A stretch of 13,955 nucleotides of DNA from Gemmatimonadota bacterium (GTDB lineage: Bacteria; Gemmatimonadota; Gemmatimonadetes; Gemmatimonadales; Gemmatimonadaceae): assembly GCA_029884515.1 (NCBI GenBank), contig JAOUHR010000013.1, positions 1 through 13,955 on the forward strand, in the 5' to 3' direction. The notes beneath the pieces were generated by a model. That model did no database searches. It was not told where the DNA came from and worked only from the letters and a program-made list of their open reading frames with translations. Position 1 is the stretch's first letter, and each line of letters opens with the position of its first letter. Both the position numbers and the translations under genes were made by a program. Below, piece after piece: positions 6,623 to 13,955 of this stretch.

Positions 6623-7446
6623 CGGCGACCGCCGCGGAACACGCGCTCCGCGCCCTCGCTCCGCGCTGGCGCGTCCTCGCGTCCGGTCCGGCCGACGGCG
6701 CGACGAACATGGCGACCGACGCCGCACTGCTCGCGCACGCCCGGCGCACCGGCGAGGCCACGCTCCGCACCTACACCTGGTCGCGCCCGACGCTCTCGCT
6801 CGGCGGGCATGAGCGGGCGCGTGGCCTCTACGACGCCGGTCGGCTCGCCGCGCACGGCGTGGACGTGGTGCGACGGCCCACGGGAGGGCGCGCCCTGCTG
6901 CACCACCACGAGGTGACGTACAGCGTCACCGCGCCGGTGGGCGGCACCTCACTGGCCGAGAGCCATGCCGCCATCACGCAGTTGCTCCGGACCGCGCTCG
7001 AGGCGCTCGGGATCCAGGTCACGGTGGCGACACGCACCGCGCGCACGCTCCGGCCCGAGGGGAGCGCCTGCTTCGCCGCCCCGGCGCCGGGCGAGCTCTC
7101 ATGGGACGGCCGCAAGCTCGTCGGCAGCGCACAGCTCCGCGAGGACGGCGCCCTCCTGCAGCACGGGTCGATCCTCCTCGAGGACGACCAGGGAGTGATC
7201 GCCAGCCTGCGCTCGGACACGGTCGAGGCCGCGCCGCTGGTGGCCGCGCCGCCCGCCGCGACGCTCGCGCAGGCACTCGACCGTCCGGTGCACCCGCAGG
7301 AGGTGCAGGCCGCACTCCACGCGACCCTCGGCGGACTCGTGGCGCCCGGCGCAATGCTCGCCGCGCCCGAGATGGCGTCACTTCACGACGACCTCGCGCG
7401 TCTTGAGGATGCGTTCCGGTCGCCCGCGTGGACGTGGCGCCGCTGA
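6586..7446 (+). CDS. LipM/LplA-family octanoyl- or lipoyl-protein transferase
   Basis: A BPL/LPL catalytic-domain protein that attaches octanoate or lipoate to lipoyl-domain lysines. Family motifs are NMATDAALL (41-49), [19 protein letters not shown] (96-114), and [22 protein letters not shown] (162-183), followed by [11 protein letters not shown]. Cys162 lies where LipM-type octanoyltransferases of Bacillus have their acyl-accepting Cys, and Lys177 is in the conserved GRKLVGSAQ segment. The length of about 286 residues without the extra LplA C-terminal domain also favours LipM over LplA. The start is uncertain. TTG 6586 is the only standard start before the essential NMATD segment, but it overlaps the upstream gene by 37 nt; CTG 6619, overlapping the upstream TGA, is an alternative. 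GcvH at 3094 is an obvious substrate candidate. Specificity is not proven. Confidence 0.85.
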   Translation: MALRHLLRGDPLTATAAEHALRALAPRWRVLASGPADGATNMATDAALLAHARRTGEATLRTYTWSRPTLSLGGHERARGLYDAGRLAAHGVDVVRRPTGGRALLHHHEVTYSVTAPVGGTSLAESHAAITQLLRTALEALGIQVTVATRTARTLRPEGSACFAAPAPGELSWDGRKLVGSAQLREDGALLQHGSILLEDDQGVIASLRSDTVEAAPLVAAPPAATLAQALDRPVHPQEVQAALHATLGGLVAPGAMLAAPEMASLHDDLARLEDAFRSPAWTWRR

Positions 7447-7486
7447 CCGAGCCGCGCCGACCCTTCCCCTCCTGATCCCTCCCCCC

Positions 7487-9139
7487 ATGCGCCGACTACT
7501 CGCTGCGTTCATCCTCTGCACCACCCTGGCCTGTGGCGACCGCCCGAACGGCGGATCCCCGGGCGGCACGGTCGTGATCGGCGTGGGCGCCGACGCCGAC
7601 GCGCTCCTGGCGCCGCTGATCGACGGGCTCCAGGGCAAGATCGTCTCGGACCTGCTCTTCGACCGCCTCGCCGAGATCGGTCCCTCCCTGAACACCGTCG
7701 GCGATGCGGGCTTCGAAGCGCAGCTCGCCCGCAGCTGGAGCTGGAGCGCGGATTCGCTCGCCATCACCTTCGCCCTCCACCCCGACGCACGCTGGCACGA
7801 TGGTGTCCCCGTGCGCGCGGCGGACGTGGTGTTCGGCTACGAGGCCATCCGCGACTCGGCGAACGGATCACCGTTGATGTCGTCGATCGCGGACGTGGCC
7901 TCGGTGACGGCGCAGGATTCGCTGACGGTCGTGATGCGCTTCGCCGCGCGGTCGCCGGAACAGTTCTACGAGTCGACGCTCATCGTGCCGCTCCCCGCGC
8001 ACATCCTCGGCGGCCTCCCGAGTGGCGGCCTCCGCACGAGCGAGGCAGCGCAGGCGCCGGTGGGGAGCGGACGATTCCGGTTCGTGAGCTGGGAGCGCAA
8101 CGCGCGCTTCGAACTCGCCGCCGTTCCCGACCACTACCGCGGACGCCCGAAGCTCGACCGCGTGCTCTTCACCATCACGCCCGAGGTCGCCACCGGCCTC
8201 GCTCGCGTGAAGGCCGGCGACACCGACGTGTGGGATCCGCTGCCCCCGACCGAGATCGCCGCGATGGCGGCCGAGCCGCACCTGCGCGTGATCACGTCTC
8301 CGGGCTTCGACTACGCGTTCCTGGCGTTCAATGAGCGCGACGCGCGCGACCACGCCAAGCCCAACGTCCTCTTCGCCGACCAGTCGCTGCGCCGGGCGAT
8401 CACGCTCGCCGTGGACCGCACCGCGATCGTGCGCGCGATCTTCGACACGCTCGCCTACGTGAGCATGGGTCCCTTCACCAGGGCGCAGTCGACGGCCGAC
8501 TCGACGCTCCGCCAGATCCCCTTCGACCGCGCCGCGGCCGAGGCGCTGCTCGATTCCCTCGGCTGGCGGGACCGCGGCGCCGACGGTGTGCGCCGCCACG
8601 CCGGCCGCCGCCTCACCTTCGCCGTGATCACGCCCACGTCGAGCCGCTCGCGCGAGCGCGCGGCCGTGCTCATGCAGGAGCAACTCCGCGCCGTGGGGGT
8701 CGAGATGACGATCGAACGGCTCGACTTCCAGGCCTTCCTCGCGCGGCAGAACACGAGCCGATTCGATGCCGTGCTCGCCGGAACGCGCACCACGCCCAGC
8801 CCGCGCGGAGTCCGTGGCTCGTGGGCCAGCGACAAGGTCGCCGGCGGCGGCACCCAGAACGTGTGGAGCTACCACAGCGCGGCCTTCGACGCCGCGATCG
8901 AGGCGGGGCTCAAGGAGATGGACCCAGTGAAGTCCAAGGCGGAGTTCCGGCGTGCCTACCAGCAGTTGAACGACGATGCGGCCGCCATCTGGCTCTACGA
9001 GCTCCGGAACGCATCGGCCGTGCACCGCCGGCTCGTGATCCCGCCTTGGCGGCCGGATGCCTGGTGGGTGACCCTCGGCGATTGGTCCGTGGACCCCGCG
9101 CAGCGGTTGCCCCGGGACGCCGCGCCTGCCACGCCCTGA
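7487..9139 (+). CDS. ABC importer substrate-binding lipoprotein, SBP_bac_5 family
   Basis: The extracytoplasmic receptor of a dipeptide/oligopeptide/nickel-type ABC importer, 550 residues. The start MRRLLAAFILCTTLACGD is a lipoprotein signal peptide with Cys16 in an LAC lipobox. The family pattern is clear: LLFDRLAEIG near 50, then ITFALHPDARWHDGVPVRAADVVFGYE (about 92-118), GSGRFRFVSWERN (about 190-202) and a later SLRRAITLAVDR segment (about 300-311). ATG 7487 is chosen because it gives the signal peptide; the open frame reaches back into the previous gene. The region before the ATG is C-rich without a Shine-Dalgarno, which is unusual for the first gene of an operon. Two permeases and an ATPase follow directly. 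The substrate, peptide or otherwise, cannot be read from the sequence. Confidence 0.92.
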   Translation: MRRLLAAFILCTTLACGDRPNGGSPGGTVVIGVGADADALLAPLIDGLQGKIVSDLLFDRLAEIGPSLNTVGDAGFEAQLARSWSWSADSLAITFALHPDARWHDGVPVRAADVVFGYEAIRDSANGSPLMSSIADVASVTAQDSLTVVMRFAARSPEQFYESTLIVPLPAHILGGLPSGGLRTSEAAQAPVGSGRFRFVSWERNARFELAAVPDHYRGRPKLDRVLFTITPEVATGLARVKAGDTDVWDPLPPTEIAAMAAEPHLRVITSPGFDYAFLAFNERDARDHAKPNVLFADQSLRRAITLAVDRTAIVRAIFDTLAYVSMGPFTRAQSTADSTLRQIPFDRAAAEALLDSLGWRDRGADGVRRHAGRRLTFAVITPTSSRSRERAAVLMQEQLRAVGVEMTIERLDFQAFLARQNTSRFDAVLAGTRTTPSPRGVRGSWASDKVAGGGTQNVWSYHSAAFDAAIEAGLKEMDPVKSKAEFRRAYQQLNDDAAAIWLYELRNASAVHRRLVIPPWRPDAWWVTLGDWSVDPAQRLPRDAAPATP

Positions 9140-9151
9140 CCCCGGGGAGGC

Positions 9152-10111
9152 GTGAGGCGCGTCCTCCTCTCCCGGCTCGGCCAGGGCGCGACCGTCGTCG
9201 CGCTCGTCGTCACCGTCTGCTTCACCCTGATCCGGCTCGCGCCGGGCGATCCCTTCGCGAGCTCGTTCGAGCAGGAGAACGTCACGCTCGAGATGCGCGA
9301 GCGGATGCGGCGCACGTACGGATTCGACCGGCCGATCCCCGAGCAGTTCGTGCTCTACGTGCGCTCCCTCACGCGCGGCGAACTGGGCTGGTCGTTCTCG
9401 CGCAACCAGCCGGTGGCGACGGCACTCGTGCAGCTGCTCCCGCCCACCCTCCTGCTGATGGGCACGGCGCTCCTGCTGGGCTGGCTCGGCGGCGTGGCCG
9501 TCGGGGCGTGGCAGGGCTGGCGGGGTGACACGCGGGCGACGCGGGCGGTGAGTCGCGCGTCGCTCGTGGTGCTCAGCGTCCCGGAGTTCGTGCTCGCGCT
9601 GCTGCTCGTGATGGGACCCGCCCTCACCTGGGGCCTCTTCCCCGTGACGGGCATGCGACAGGACTTCCCGCCGGGCGGCCTCCGCAGCGTGCTCGACCTG
9701 CTCTACCACCTGGTGCTCCCCGCGTTGACGCTCACGCTGGTCGTGGGCGCCGTGGTCGCCCGTCACCAGCGGAGGGCCATCCTCGAGGTGGTGGACGCCG
9801 AGTTCGTGCGAGCGGCACGCGCGAAGGGCGTGCCCGAGGGGCGGATCCTCCTCCGGCACGCGCTGCGCAACGCGCTCGTGCCGGTGCTCACGCTCGCCGG
9901 CGTCCTCTTCCCCGCGCTGGTGAGCGGCGCGGTGCTGGTGGAGAAGATCTTCGCCTGGCCGGGGATGGGACGCGCCGTGGTGGACGCGGTGCTGCGTCGC
10001 GACTATCCACTGGTGGTCGGCACCGTGCTGGTGAGCAGCCTCTGCGTGGTGGTGGGGACGATGCTCGCCGACCTCGCCGTGCTCTGGGCCGATCCGCGGC
10101 GGCGGCGCTGA
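9152..10111 (+). CDS. ABC importer permease, DppB/OppB type
   Basis: First membrane subunit of the importer, 319 residues. It opens with the typical DppB-like VRRVLLSRLGQGATVVALVV, then TLIRLAPGDPF (25-35) and YGFDRPIPEQFVLYVRSL (56-73), with GELGWSFSRNQPV (76-88) at the usual place. About six hydrophobic segments follow. The ATPase-coupling EAA loop is EFVRAARAKGVPEGRILLRH (217-236), with the conserved Gly. The start is GTG 9152, the only suitable one. A GGGGAGG lies immediately before it, with a very short spacer of 1 nt from its last base. The gene follows the receptor by 12 nt, and its TGA overlaps the ATG of the next permease by 1 nt (TGATG). Confidence 0.95.
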   Translation: MRRVLLSRLGQGATVVALVVTVCFTLIRLAPGDPFASSFEQENVTLEMRERMRRTYGFDRPIPEQFVLYVRSLTRGELGWSFSRNQPVATALVQLLPPTLLLMGTALLLGWLGGVAVGAWQGWRGDTRATRAVSRASLVVLSVPEFVLALLLVMGPALTWGLFPVTGMRQDFPPGGLRSVLDLLYHLVLPALTLTLVVGAVVARHQRRAILEVVDAEFVRAARAKGVPEGRILLRHALRNALVPVLTLAGVLFPALVSGAVLVEKIFAWPGMGRAVVDAVLRRDYPLVVGTVLVSSLCVVVGTMLADLAVLWADPRRRR

Positions 10112-10950
10112 TGCCGCTCGGTTCCCGCGCGCGGCGGTACGCGCCCCTCCTCGCGCTCGTCGCGCTCGGCCTCCTCGCGCTCGTCGGGCCGTGGCTCGCG
10201 CCCTTCGACCCGCGCGCACAGCCGGACCCCGTCTCGCTCGCCCTGCTTCCGCCCTCCTGGGCGCATCCGTTCGGCACCGACCCCCTCTCGCGCGACGTGC
10301 TCAGTCGCGTGCTCGCCGGGGCCCGCGTCTCGCTCGGCATCGCCTTCTCGGCCGTGCTCGTTGCGGTCACGCTCGGCACCGCGGTGGGAGCGACCGCGGC
10401 GCTGGCCGGCCGGTGGATCGACACCGTGCTGATGCGGGTCACCGACGCGGCGATGGCGATCCCGCGCCTCCTGCTGCTCCTCACCGCGGTCGCCGCCTTC
10501 GGTTCGGTCACGCCGCTGGCCCTCGCGCTCCTGCTCGGCGCGACGGGGTGGATGACCACGGCGCGGCTCGTGCGGCAGGAGACGCACCGATTGCTCGGGA
10601 GCGAGTTCGTGCGCGGCGCGCGCGCGCTCGGGGTACCGGCCGTGCGGCTCCTGCGCGTGCACCTGCTCCCCGCCCTCCTGCCGACCATCGGCGTGGCGGC
10701 CACCGTCGCTTTGGCCGCGGCCGTCCCGCTGGAGGCGGGCCTCTCCTTCCTCGGGCTCGGCGTCGGGCCGCCGAACGCGAGCTGGGGGAACATCATCCTC
10801 GAAGCCGAGGGCGAGGTGATCCGGCGCTGGTGGCTGGTGCTCTTCCCCACCCTCGCGATCGTCGCGACGGTGCTCACCACCAACGTGGTGGCCGAACGGC
10901 TGGGCGACGCACCGCAGGGTGACGACGCGACGGACGGGGGCGCATCGTGA
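10111..10950 (+). CDS. ABC importer permease, DppC/OppC type
   Basis: Second membrane subunit, 279 residues. The N-terminal helix (11-30) is followed by the family signature HPFGTDPLSRDVLSRVLAG (52-70) and ARVSLGIAF. The EAA loop that docks on the ATPase is EFVRGARALGVPAVRLLRVH (165-184). LEAGLSFLGLGVGPPNASWG (207-226) is the conserved DppC stretch before the last helix. The start ATG shares its A with the stop of the DppB-like gene, and the stop overlaps the GTG of the ATPase gene by 4 nt, so all three are tightly coupled. The C-terminal tail after residue 263 is short and acidic. Confidence 0.95.
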   Translation: MPLGSRARRYAPLLALVALGLLALVGPWLAPFDPRAQPDPVSLALLPPSWAHPFGTDPLSRDVLSRVLAGARVSLGIAFSAVLVAVTLGTAVGATAALAGRWIDTVLMRVTDAAMAIPRLLLLLTAVAAFGSVTPLALALLLGATGWMTTARLVRQETHRLLGSEFVRGARALGVPAVRLLRVHLLPALLPTIGVAATVALAAAVPLEAGLSFLGLGVGPPNASWGNIILEAEGEVIRRWWLVLFPTLAIVATVLTTNVVAERLGDAPQGDDATDGGAS

Positions 10951-12626
10951 CCACGCCGGTGCTCGAGGTGCGCAGCCTCGGCGTCACGCTCGCGCGGCCG
11001 GCGCAGGCGGGTCACGCGGATGGCGCGGGCGACGCGCGCGCGGACGCCGCCCGGATCCTGACCGACGTGAGCTTCGACGTCACGCGGGGCAGCAGCGTCG
11101 GGATCGTCGGGCCGTCCGGCGCCGGGAAGAGCACCCTGGGCCTCGCACTCATGCGCCTCCTGCCGCGCACGATGCGACTGGCGCCGGGCGGGAGCATCCG
11201 GCTCGGGGAGCGCGACTTGGCGGCACTCGACGCCGAGGCCGTGCGCGACCTGCGCGGGCAGCGGCTCGCGATGGTCTTCCAGGAGCCGGTCACGGCACTC
11301 AACCCCGCGATGACCGTGGGCGACCAGCTCGCCGAGGCGGTTCTCGTGCACCGGCGCGCGTCGGCGCGCGAGGCGCGCGAACGGGCCGTCGAGATGCTCG
11401 ACCGCGTGGGGATCCCGGCAGCGCGAGAAGCCGCCGAGCGGTTCCCGCACGAGTTCTCCGGCGGCATGCGCCAGCGTCTCCTGCTCGCGATGCCGCTCAT
11501 GCTCGACCCCGAACTCATCATCGCCGACGAGCCCACCACCGCGCTGGACCCCGTGCGGCAGTCGCACATGCTCGACCTGCTCGACGGATTGCGCAAGCGT
11601 TCGGGCACCGCGCTCCTGCTCATCACGCACGACCTCGACCTCGTCGGCGAGCGGTGCGAGCGGGTGATCGTGCTCGACGCCGGGCGCGTGGTGGAGGACG
11701 GCGCCACGGGCGAGATCCTCGCGCGTCCGGCCTCGGTCGCCGCGCGGCGGCTGGCGGAGGCGCGGCTCCCGTTCGGCACGCCGGGAGCCGGCGGCCACGC
11801 GTCCGGCGCCGCGCGGAGCCCGGCCACCCCTGCCGCGCCCCTCATGGATGTGCGCGACCTGCACGTCACCTATCCCGAACGCCGACGCACACTCCGGTCC
11901 ATCGGCGCCGTGCCGGCCGTGCAGGGCGTGTCGTTGCACGTGAACGCGGGGGAGGTGCTCGGGGTCGTCGGCGAGTCGGGGTGCGGCAAGACCTCGCTCG
12001 CCCTCGCGCTGCTCCGGCTCGTCCCCTCGCGCTCCGCGGCCCTCCGGTTCAGGGGCGACGACCTCGCCGCGCTGGAGGGCGAACCGATGCGTCGCCTGCG
12101 GCGCCAGTTGCAGTACATGCCGCAGGACGCGGGCGCGTCGCTCTCGCCGCACCTGAGCTGCGGCGCGCTCGTCGCCGAGGGGCCGCTGATCCACGGACTC
12201 TGCGGCGAGGCCGAGGCACGCGAGCGGGCGCGCACGCTGCTGCTCGCGCTCGGCCTCCCGCCCGGCGCCGCCGCCGCACGGCCCGGCCATCTCTCCACCG
12301 GCCAGCGCCAGCGCGTCGCCCTGGCACGCGCGCTCGCCGTGGAGCCCGACCTCCTCGTCTGCGACGAGCCCGTCTCGTCGGTGGACCCGCCGACGCGCCT
12401 GCAGCTGCTCGACACCCTCGCGCGCCTGCGCGACGAACGCGGCCTCGCCCTGCTCTTCATCTCCCACGACGTGCCAGCGGTCGCGCGGATCGCCGACCGG
12501 GTGCTCGTGATGCGGCAGGGGCGGGTGGTGGAGACGGGGCCCACGGCGGAGGTCTTCGCCTCCCCCGCCGAGGCATACACGCGCGCGCTGCTCGCGGCCG
12601 TCCCGCGGGGTGTCCCCCGCCGCTGA
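10947..12626 (+). CDS. Fused two-domain ABC ATPase (DppD-DppF type)
   Basis: One 559-residue chain carries both nucleotide-binding domains that drive the importer. Domain 1 has Walker A GPSGAGKST (55-63), Q112, signature FSGGM (170-174), Walker B ending DE at 194-195, and switch His228. Domain 2 has Walker A GESGCGKTS (342-350), Q393, a variant signature LSTGQ (449-453) in place of LSGGQ, DE at 473-474, and His507. An Ala/Gly/Pro-rich linker (about 275-298) joins them. Family knowledge says such pairs are often separate genes, though fusions such as GsiA/YejF exist. All motifs needed for ATP hydrolysis are present, but the Gly-to-Thr change in the second signature may weaken one site. GTG 10947 overlaps the preceding stop by 4 nt, with a GGGGG run 6 nt upstream. 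This is the last gene of the operon. Confidence 0.97.
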   Translation: MTTPVLEVRSLGVTLARPAQAGHADGAGDARADAARILTDVSFDVTRGSSVGIVGPSGAGKSTLGLALMRLLPRTMRLAPGGSIRLGERDLAALDAEAVRDLRGQRLAMVFQEPVTALNPAMTVGDQLAEAVLVHRRASAREARERAVEMLDRVGIPAAREAAERFPHEFSGGMRQRLLLAMPLMLDPELIIADEPTTALDPVRQSHMLDLLDGLRKRSGTALLLITHDLDLVGERCERVIVLDAGRVVEDGATGEILARPASVAARRLAEARLPFGTPGAGGHASGAARSPATPAAPLMDVRDLHVTYPERRRTLRSIGAVPAVQGVSLHVNAGEVLGVVGESGCGKTSLALALLRLVPSRSAALRFRGDDLAALEGEPMRRLRRQLQYMPQDAGASLSPHLSCGALVAEGPLIHGLCGEAEARERARTLLLALGLPPGAAAARPGHLSTGQRQRVALARALAVEPDLLVCDEPVSSVDPPTRLQLLDTLARLRDERGLALLFISHDVPAVARIADRVLVMRQGRVVETGPTAEVFASPAEAYTRALLAAVPRGVPRR

Positions 12627-12720
12627 CCGCCGTCGCCGGGCCGACTGCGGGGTATCGCATTCCGGCGATTCGTGCGAGAATCCTCGCCAGCCTCGAACGT
12701 CCAACCCCATTCACCTGTCC
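12627..12720. other. Intergenic gap between ABC operon and POT gene
   Basis: A 94-base gap. It holds an imperfect inverted repeat (GGCGATTC at 12664-12671 against GAATCCTCGCC at 12678-12688, with a 3-nt bulge) and GAGAAT at 12676-12681, a four-of-six match to a -10 element with no clear -35. No strong Shine-Dalgarno precedes ATG 12721. Terminator and promoter roles are possible but weakly supported. Confidence 0.3.
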
Positions 12721-13955
12721 ATGGCCACCGACATCACGCCGTACGTCAGCGACCGCCGCTTCTTCGGCCATCCGCGCGGACTCGCGACGCTCTTCTTCAC
12801 GGAGATGTGGGAGCGCTTCTCCTTCTACGGACTGCGCCCGCTCCTCATCCTCTTCATGGCCGCGGCCCTCACCGAGGGCGGCTTCGGATTCGACCGCGTG
12901 CAGGCCTCGTCGATCGTCGGCATCTACGCGGCGTCGGTGTACCTCGCATCGCTCCCGGGCGGCTGGGTGGCGGACCGGCTCCTCGGCCTCCGGCGGGCGA
13001 TCTTCGTCGGTGCCGCGCTCATCACGTCGGGCCACCTCTCGGTCGGGCTCTCCGGCCTCGCCTCTCCCGCCGTCGGGAAGATCTTCTTCTTCCTCGGCCT
13101 CGTCCTGATCGTGCTCGGCACCGGGCTCCTCAAGCCGAACATCTCGGCCATCGTCGGTGAGCTGTACCCCGAGGGGGGCGCCCGGCGCGACGCCGGCTTC
13201 TCGATCTTCTACATGGGCATCAACCTCGGCGCGTTCCTCGGCCAGATCATCACCGGCCTGCTCGGCGAGACGATCGGATGGCACTACGGATTCGGCGCCG
13301 CGGGCGTCGGGATGTTGTTCGGCCTCGTGGTGTTCGGGCTCTCGGCCCGGCACACGCTCGGGCCCATCGGCGCGGACGTGGTGCGGCATCCCGACGCCGC
13401 GGTCCAGGCGAGGCAGGAGAAGACGGTGAAGATCTCCGTGGCCACCGGACTGGGCGTCGTCGCGCTCGTCTTCGCACTCGCCGCGAGCGGCGCGCTGACG
13501 CTCGACGCCCAACGGATCGGTCAGTCGTTCACGTTCGTGCTCGTCGGGCTGGCCCTCGGCTACTTCGCGTACATCTTCATCGCCGGCGGCCTCACCAAGG
13601 ACGAGATGAAGCGCGTGGGCGTGATCATCGTGCTCTTCTTCTTCGCCGCAATCTTCTGGGCCGCGTTCGAGCAGGCGCCCACGTCGCTGAACCTCTTCGC
13701 CCGGGACTTCACCGACCGCGGCATGGGCGGATTCACCATTCCCGCGACCTGGTTCCAGTCCGTCAATTCGGCGTTCATCATCATCCTGGCGCCCGTCTTC
13801 GCGGCGCTCTGGGTGGGCCTCGCCAAGCGGGGCTTCGACTTCTCGAGCCCGACCAAGTTCGCCCTCGGCCTCTTTCTCGCGGGCGTCGGCTTCCTGCTGA
13901 TGATCTTCGCCGCCAACAAGGTGGTGGCCAGCGGCGGCACGGCGCTCGTCTCGCC
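12721..13955 (+). CDS. POT-family proton-dependent oligopeptide symporter, partial
   Basis: Inner-membrane transporter that imports di- or tripeptides with protons. The first 411 codons are present and the 3' end is cut by the window; relatives usually have about 450-500 residues. The proton-coupling motif is EMWERFSFYG (28-37), with Glu28, Glu31 and Arg32 intact. The second family signature is FSIFYMGINLGAFLGQIITG (about 160-179). FFFAAIFWAAFEQAP (about 302-316) and PATWFQSVNSAF are typical of the later helices. About ten or more hydrophobic helices are visible. A basic/acidic linker near QARQEKTVK (about 230-238) separates the two bundles. ATG 12721 gives the family-like N-terminus. The gene is 94 nt after the ABC ATPase, probably a separate unit. 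Confidence 0.95.
   Translation, partial: MATDITPYVSDRRFFGHPRGLATLFFTEMWERFSFYGLRPLLILFMAAALTEGGFGFDRVQASSIVGIYAASVYLASLPGGWVADRLLGLRRAIFVGAALITSGHLSVGLSGLASPAVGKIFFFLGLVLIVLGTGLLKPNISAIVGELYPEGGARRDAGFSIFYMGINLGAFLGQIITGLLGETIGWHYGFGAAGVGMLFGLVVFGLSARHTLGPIGADVVRHPDAAVQARQEKTVKISVATGLGVVALVFALAASGALTLDAQRIGQSFTFVLVGLALGYFAYIFIAGGLTKDEMKRVGVIIVLFFFAAIFWAAFEQAPTSLNLFARDFTDRGMGGFTIPATWFQSVNSAFIIILAPVFAALWVGLAKRGFDFSSPTKFALGLFLAGVGFLLMIFAANKVVASGGTALVS

Noticed and set aside
7868..12710. Long minus-strand frames (783 and 940 codons) opposite the ABC importer genes
   Set aside because: They run across several well-supported plus-strand genes and are His/Arg/Glu-rich shadows without motifs.
10919..13108. 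A 729-codon plus-strand frame overlapping the ATPase and POT genes
   Set aside because: It is a shifted frame of two clear genes and shows only Arg/Ala-rich sequence.

Overview
This is a GC-rich (by eye about 70 %), gene-dense bacterial chromosomal window. The gene content suggests a Gram-negative-type heterotroph: type IV pilin-like minor pseudopilins, a one-chain glycine decarboxylase, a dipeptide-type ABC importer with a lipoprotein receptor, and a POT peptide symporter. The composition and mixture would fit Gemmatimonadota, but I cannot confirm a taxon from the sequence alone. I see no rRNA, tRNA, CRISPR array, insertion sequence or phage gene. No gap between genes is longer than about 170 bases.

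Region 1 (1-2349) is a minor-pseudopilin cluster on the minus strand. Reading leftward it holds a GspH/FimT-like protein, a PilV-like protein, and a PilW-like protein cut by the left window edge. PilV-like and PilW-like overlap by 4 nt. A plus-strand gene for an AraC-type regulator with a degenerate receiver-like N-terminus lies between the FimT-like and PilV-like genes. A hairpin separates the regulator from the convergent fimT-like gene, and an inverted repeat and a repeated octamer lie in front of the regulator.

Region 2 (2407-7446) is central metabolism with a lipoyl theme. It runs coaE (dephospho-CoA kinase), gcvH (lipoyl carrier of the glycine cleavage system), gcvP (P-protein, opposite strand), a 52-residue membrane protein of unknown function, and a LipM/LplA-family acyltransferase that could modify GcvH. 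gcvH and gcvP meet tail to tail with one base between their stop codons. gcvT and the lipoamide dehydrogenase gene are not in the window.

Region 3 (7487-12626) is a compact plus-strand operon for a peptide/nickel-family ABC importer. It has a substrate-binding lipoprotein, two permeases, and one polypeptide carrying both ATPase domains. The last three genes overlap by 1 to 4 nt, which indicates translational coupling. Region 4 (12721 to the right edge) is a POT-family proton-coupled oligopeptide symporter, truncated by the window. Regions 3 and 4 together suggest peptide uptake as a nutritional strategy, with amino acids such as glycine then being degraded by the cleavage system of region 2; this link is inference.

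Most of the window is ordinary and well explained. The items most worth a second look are the regulator placed inside the pseudopilin cluster with its repeats, and the 52-residue membrane protein overlapping the lipoyl-transferase gene. I did not find a clear new multi-gene system.
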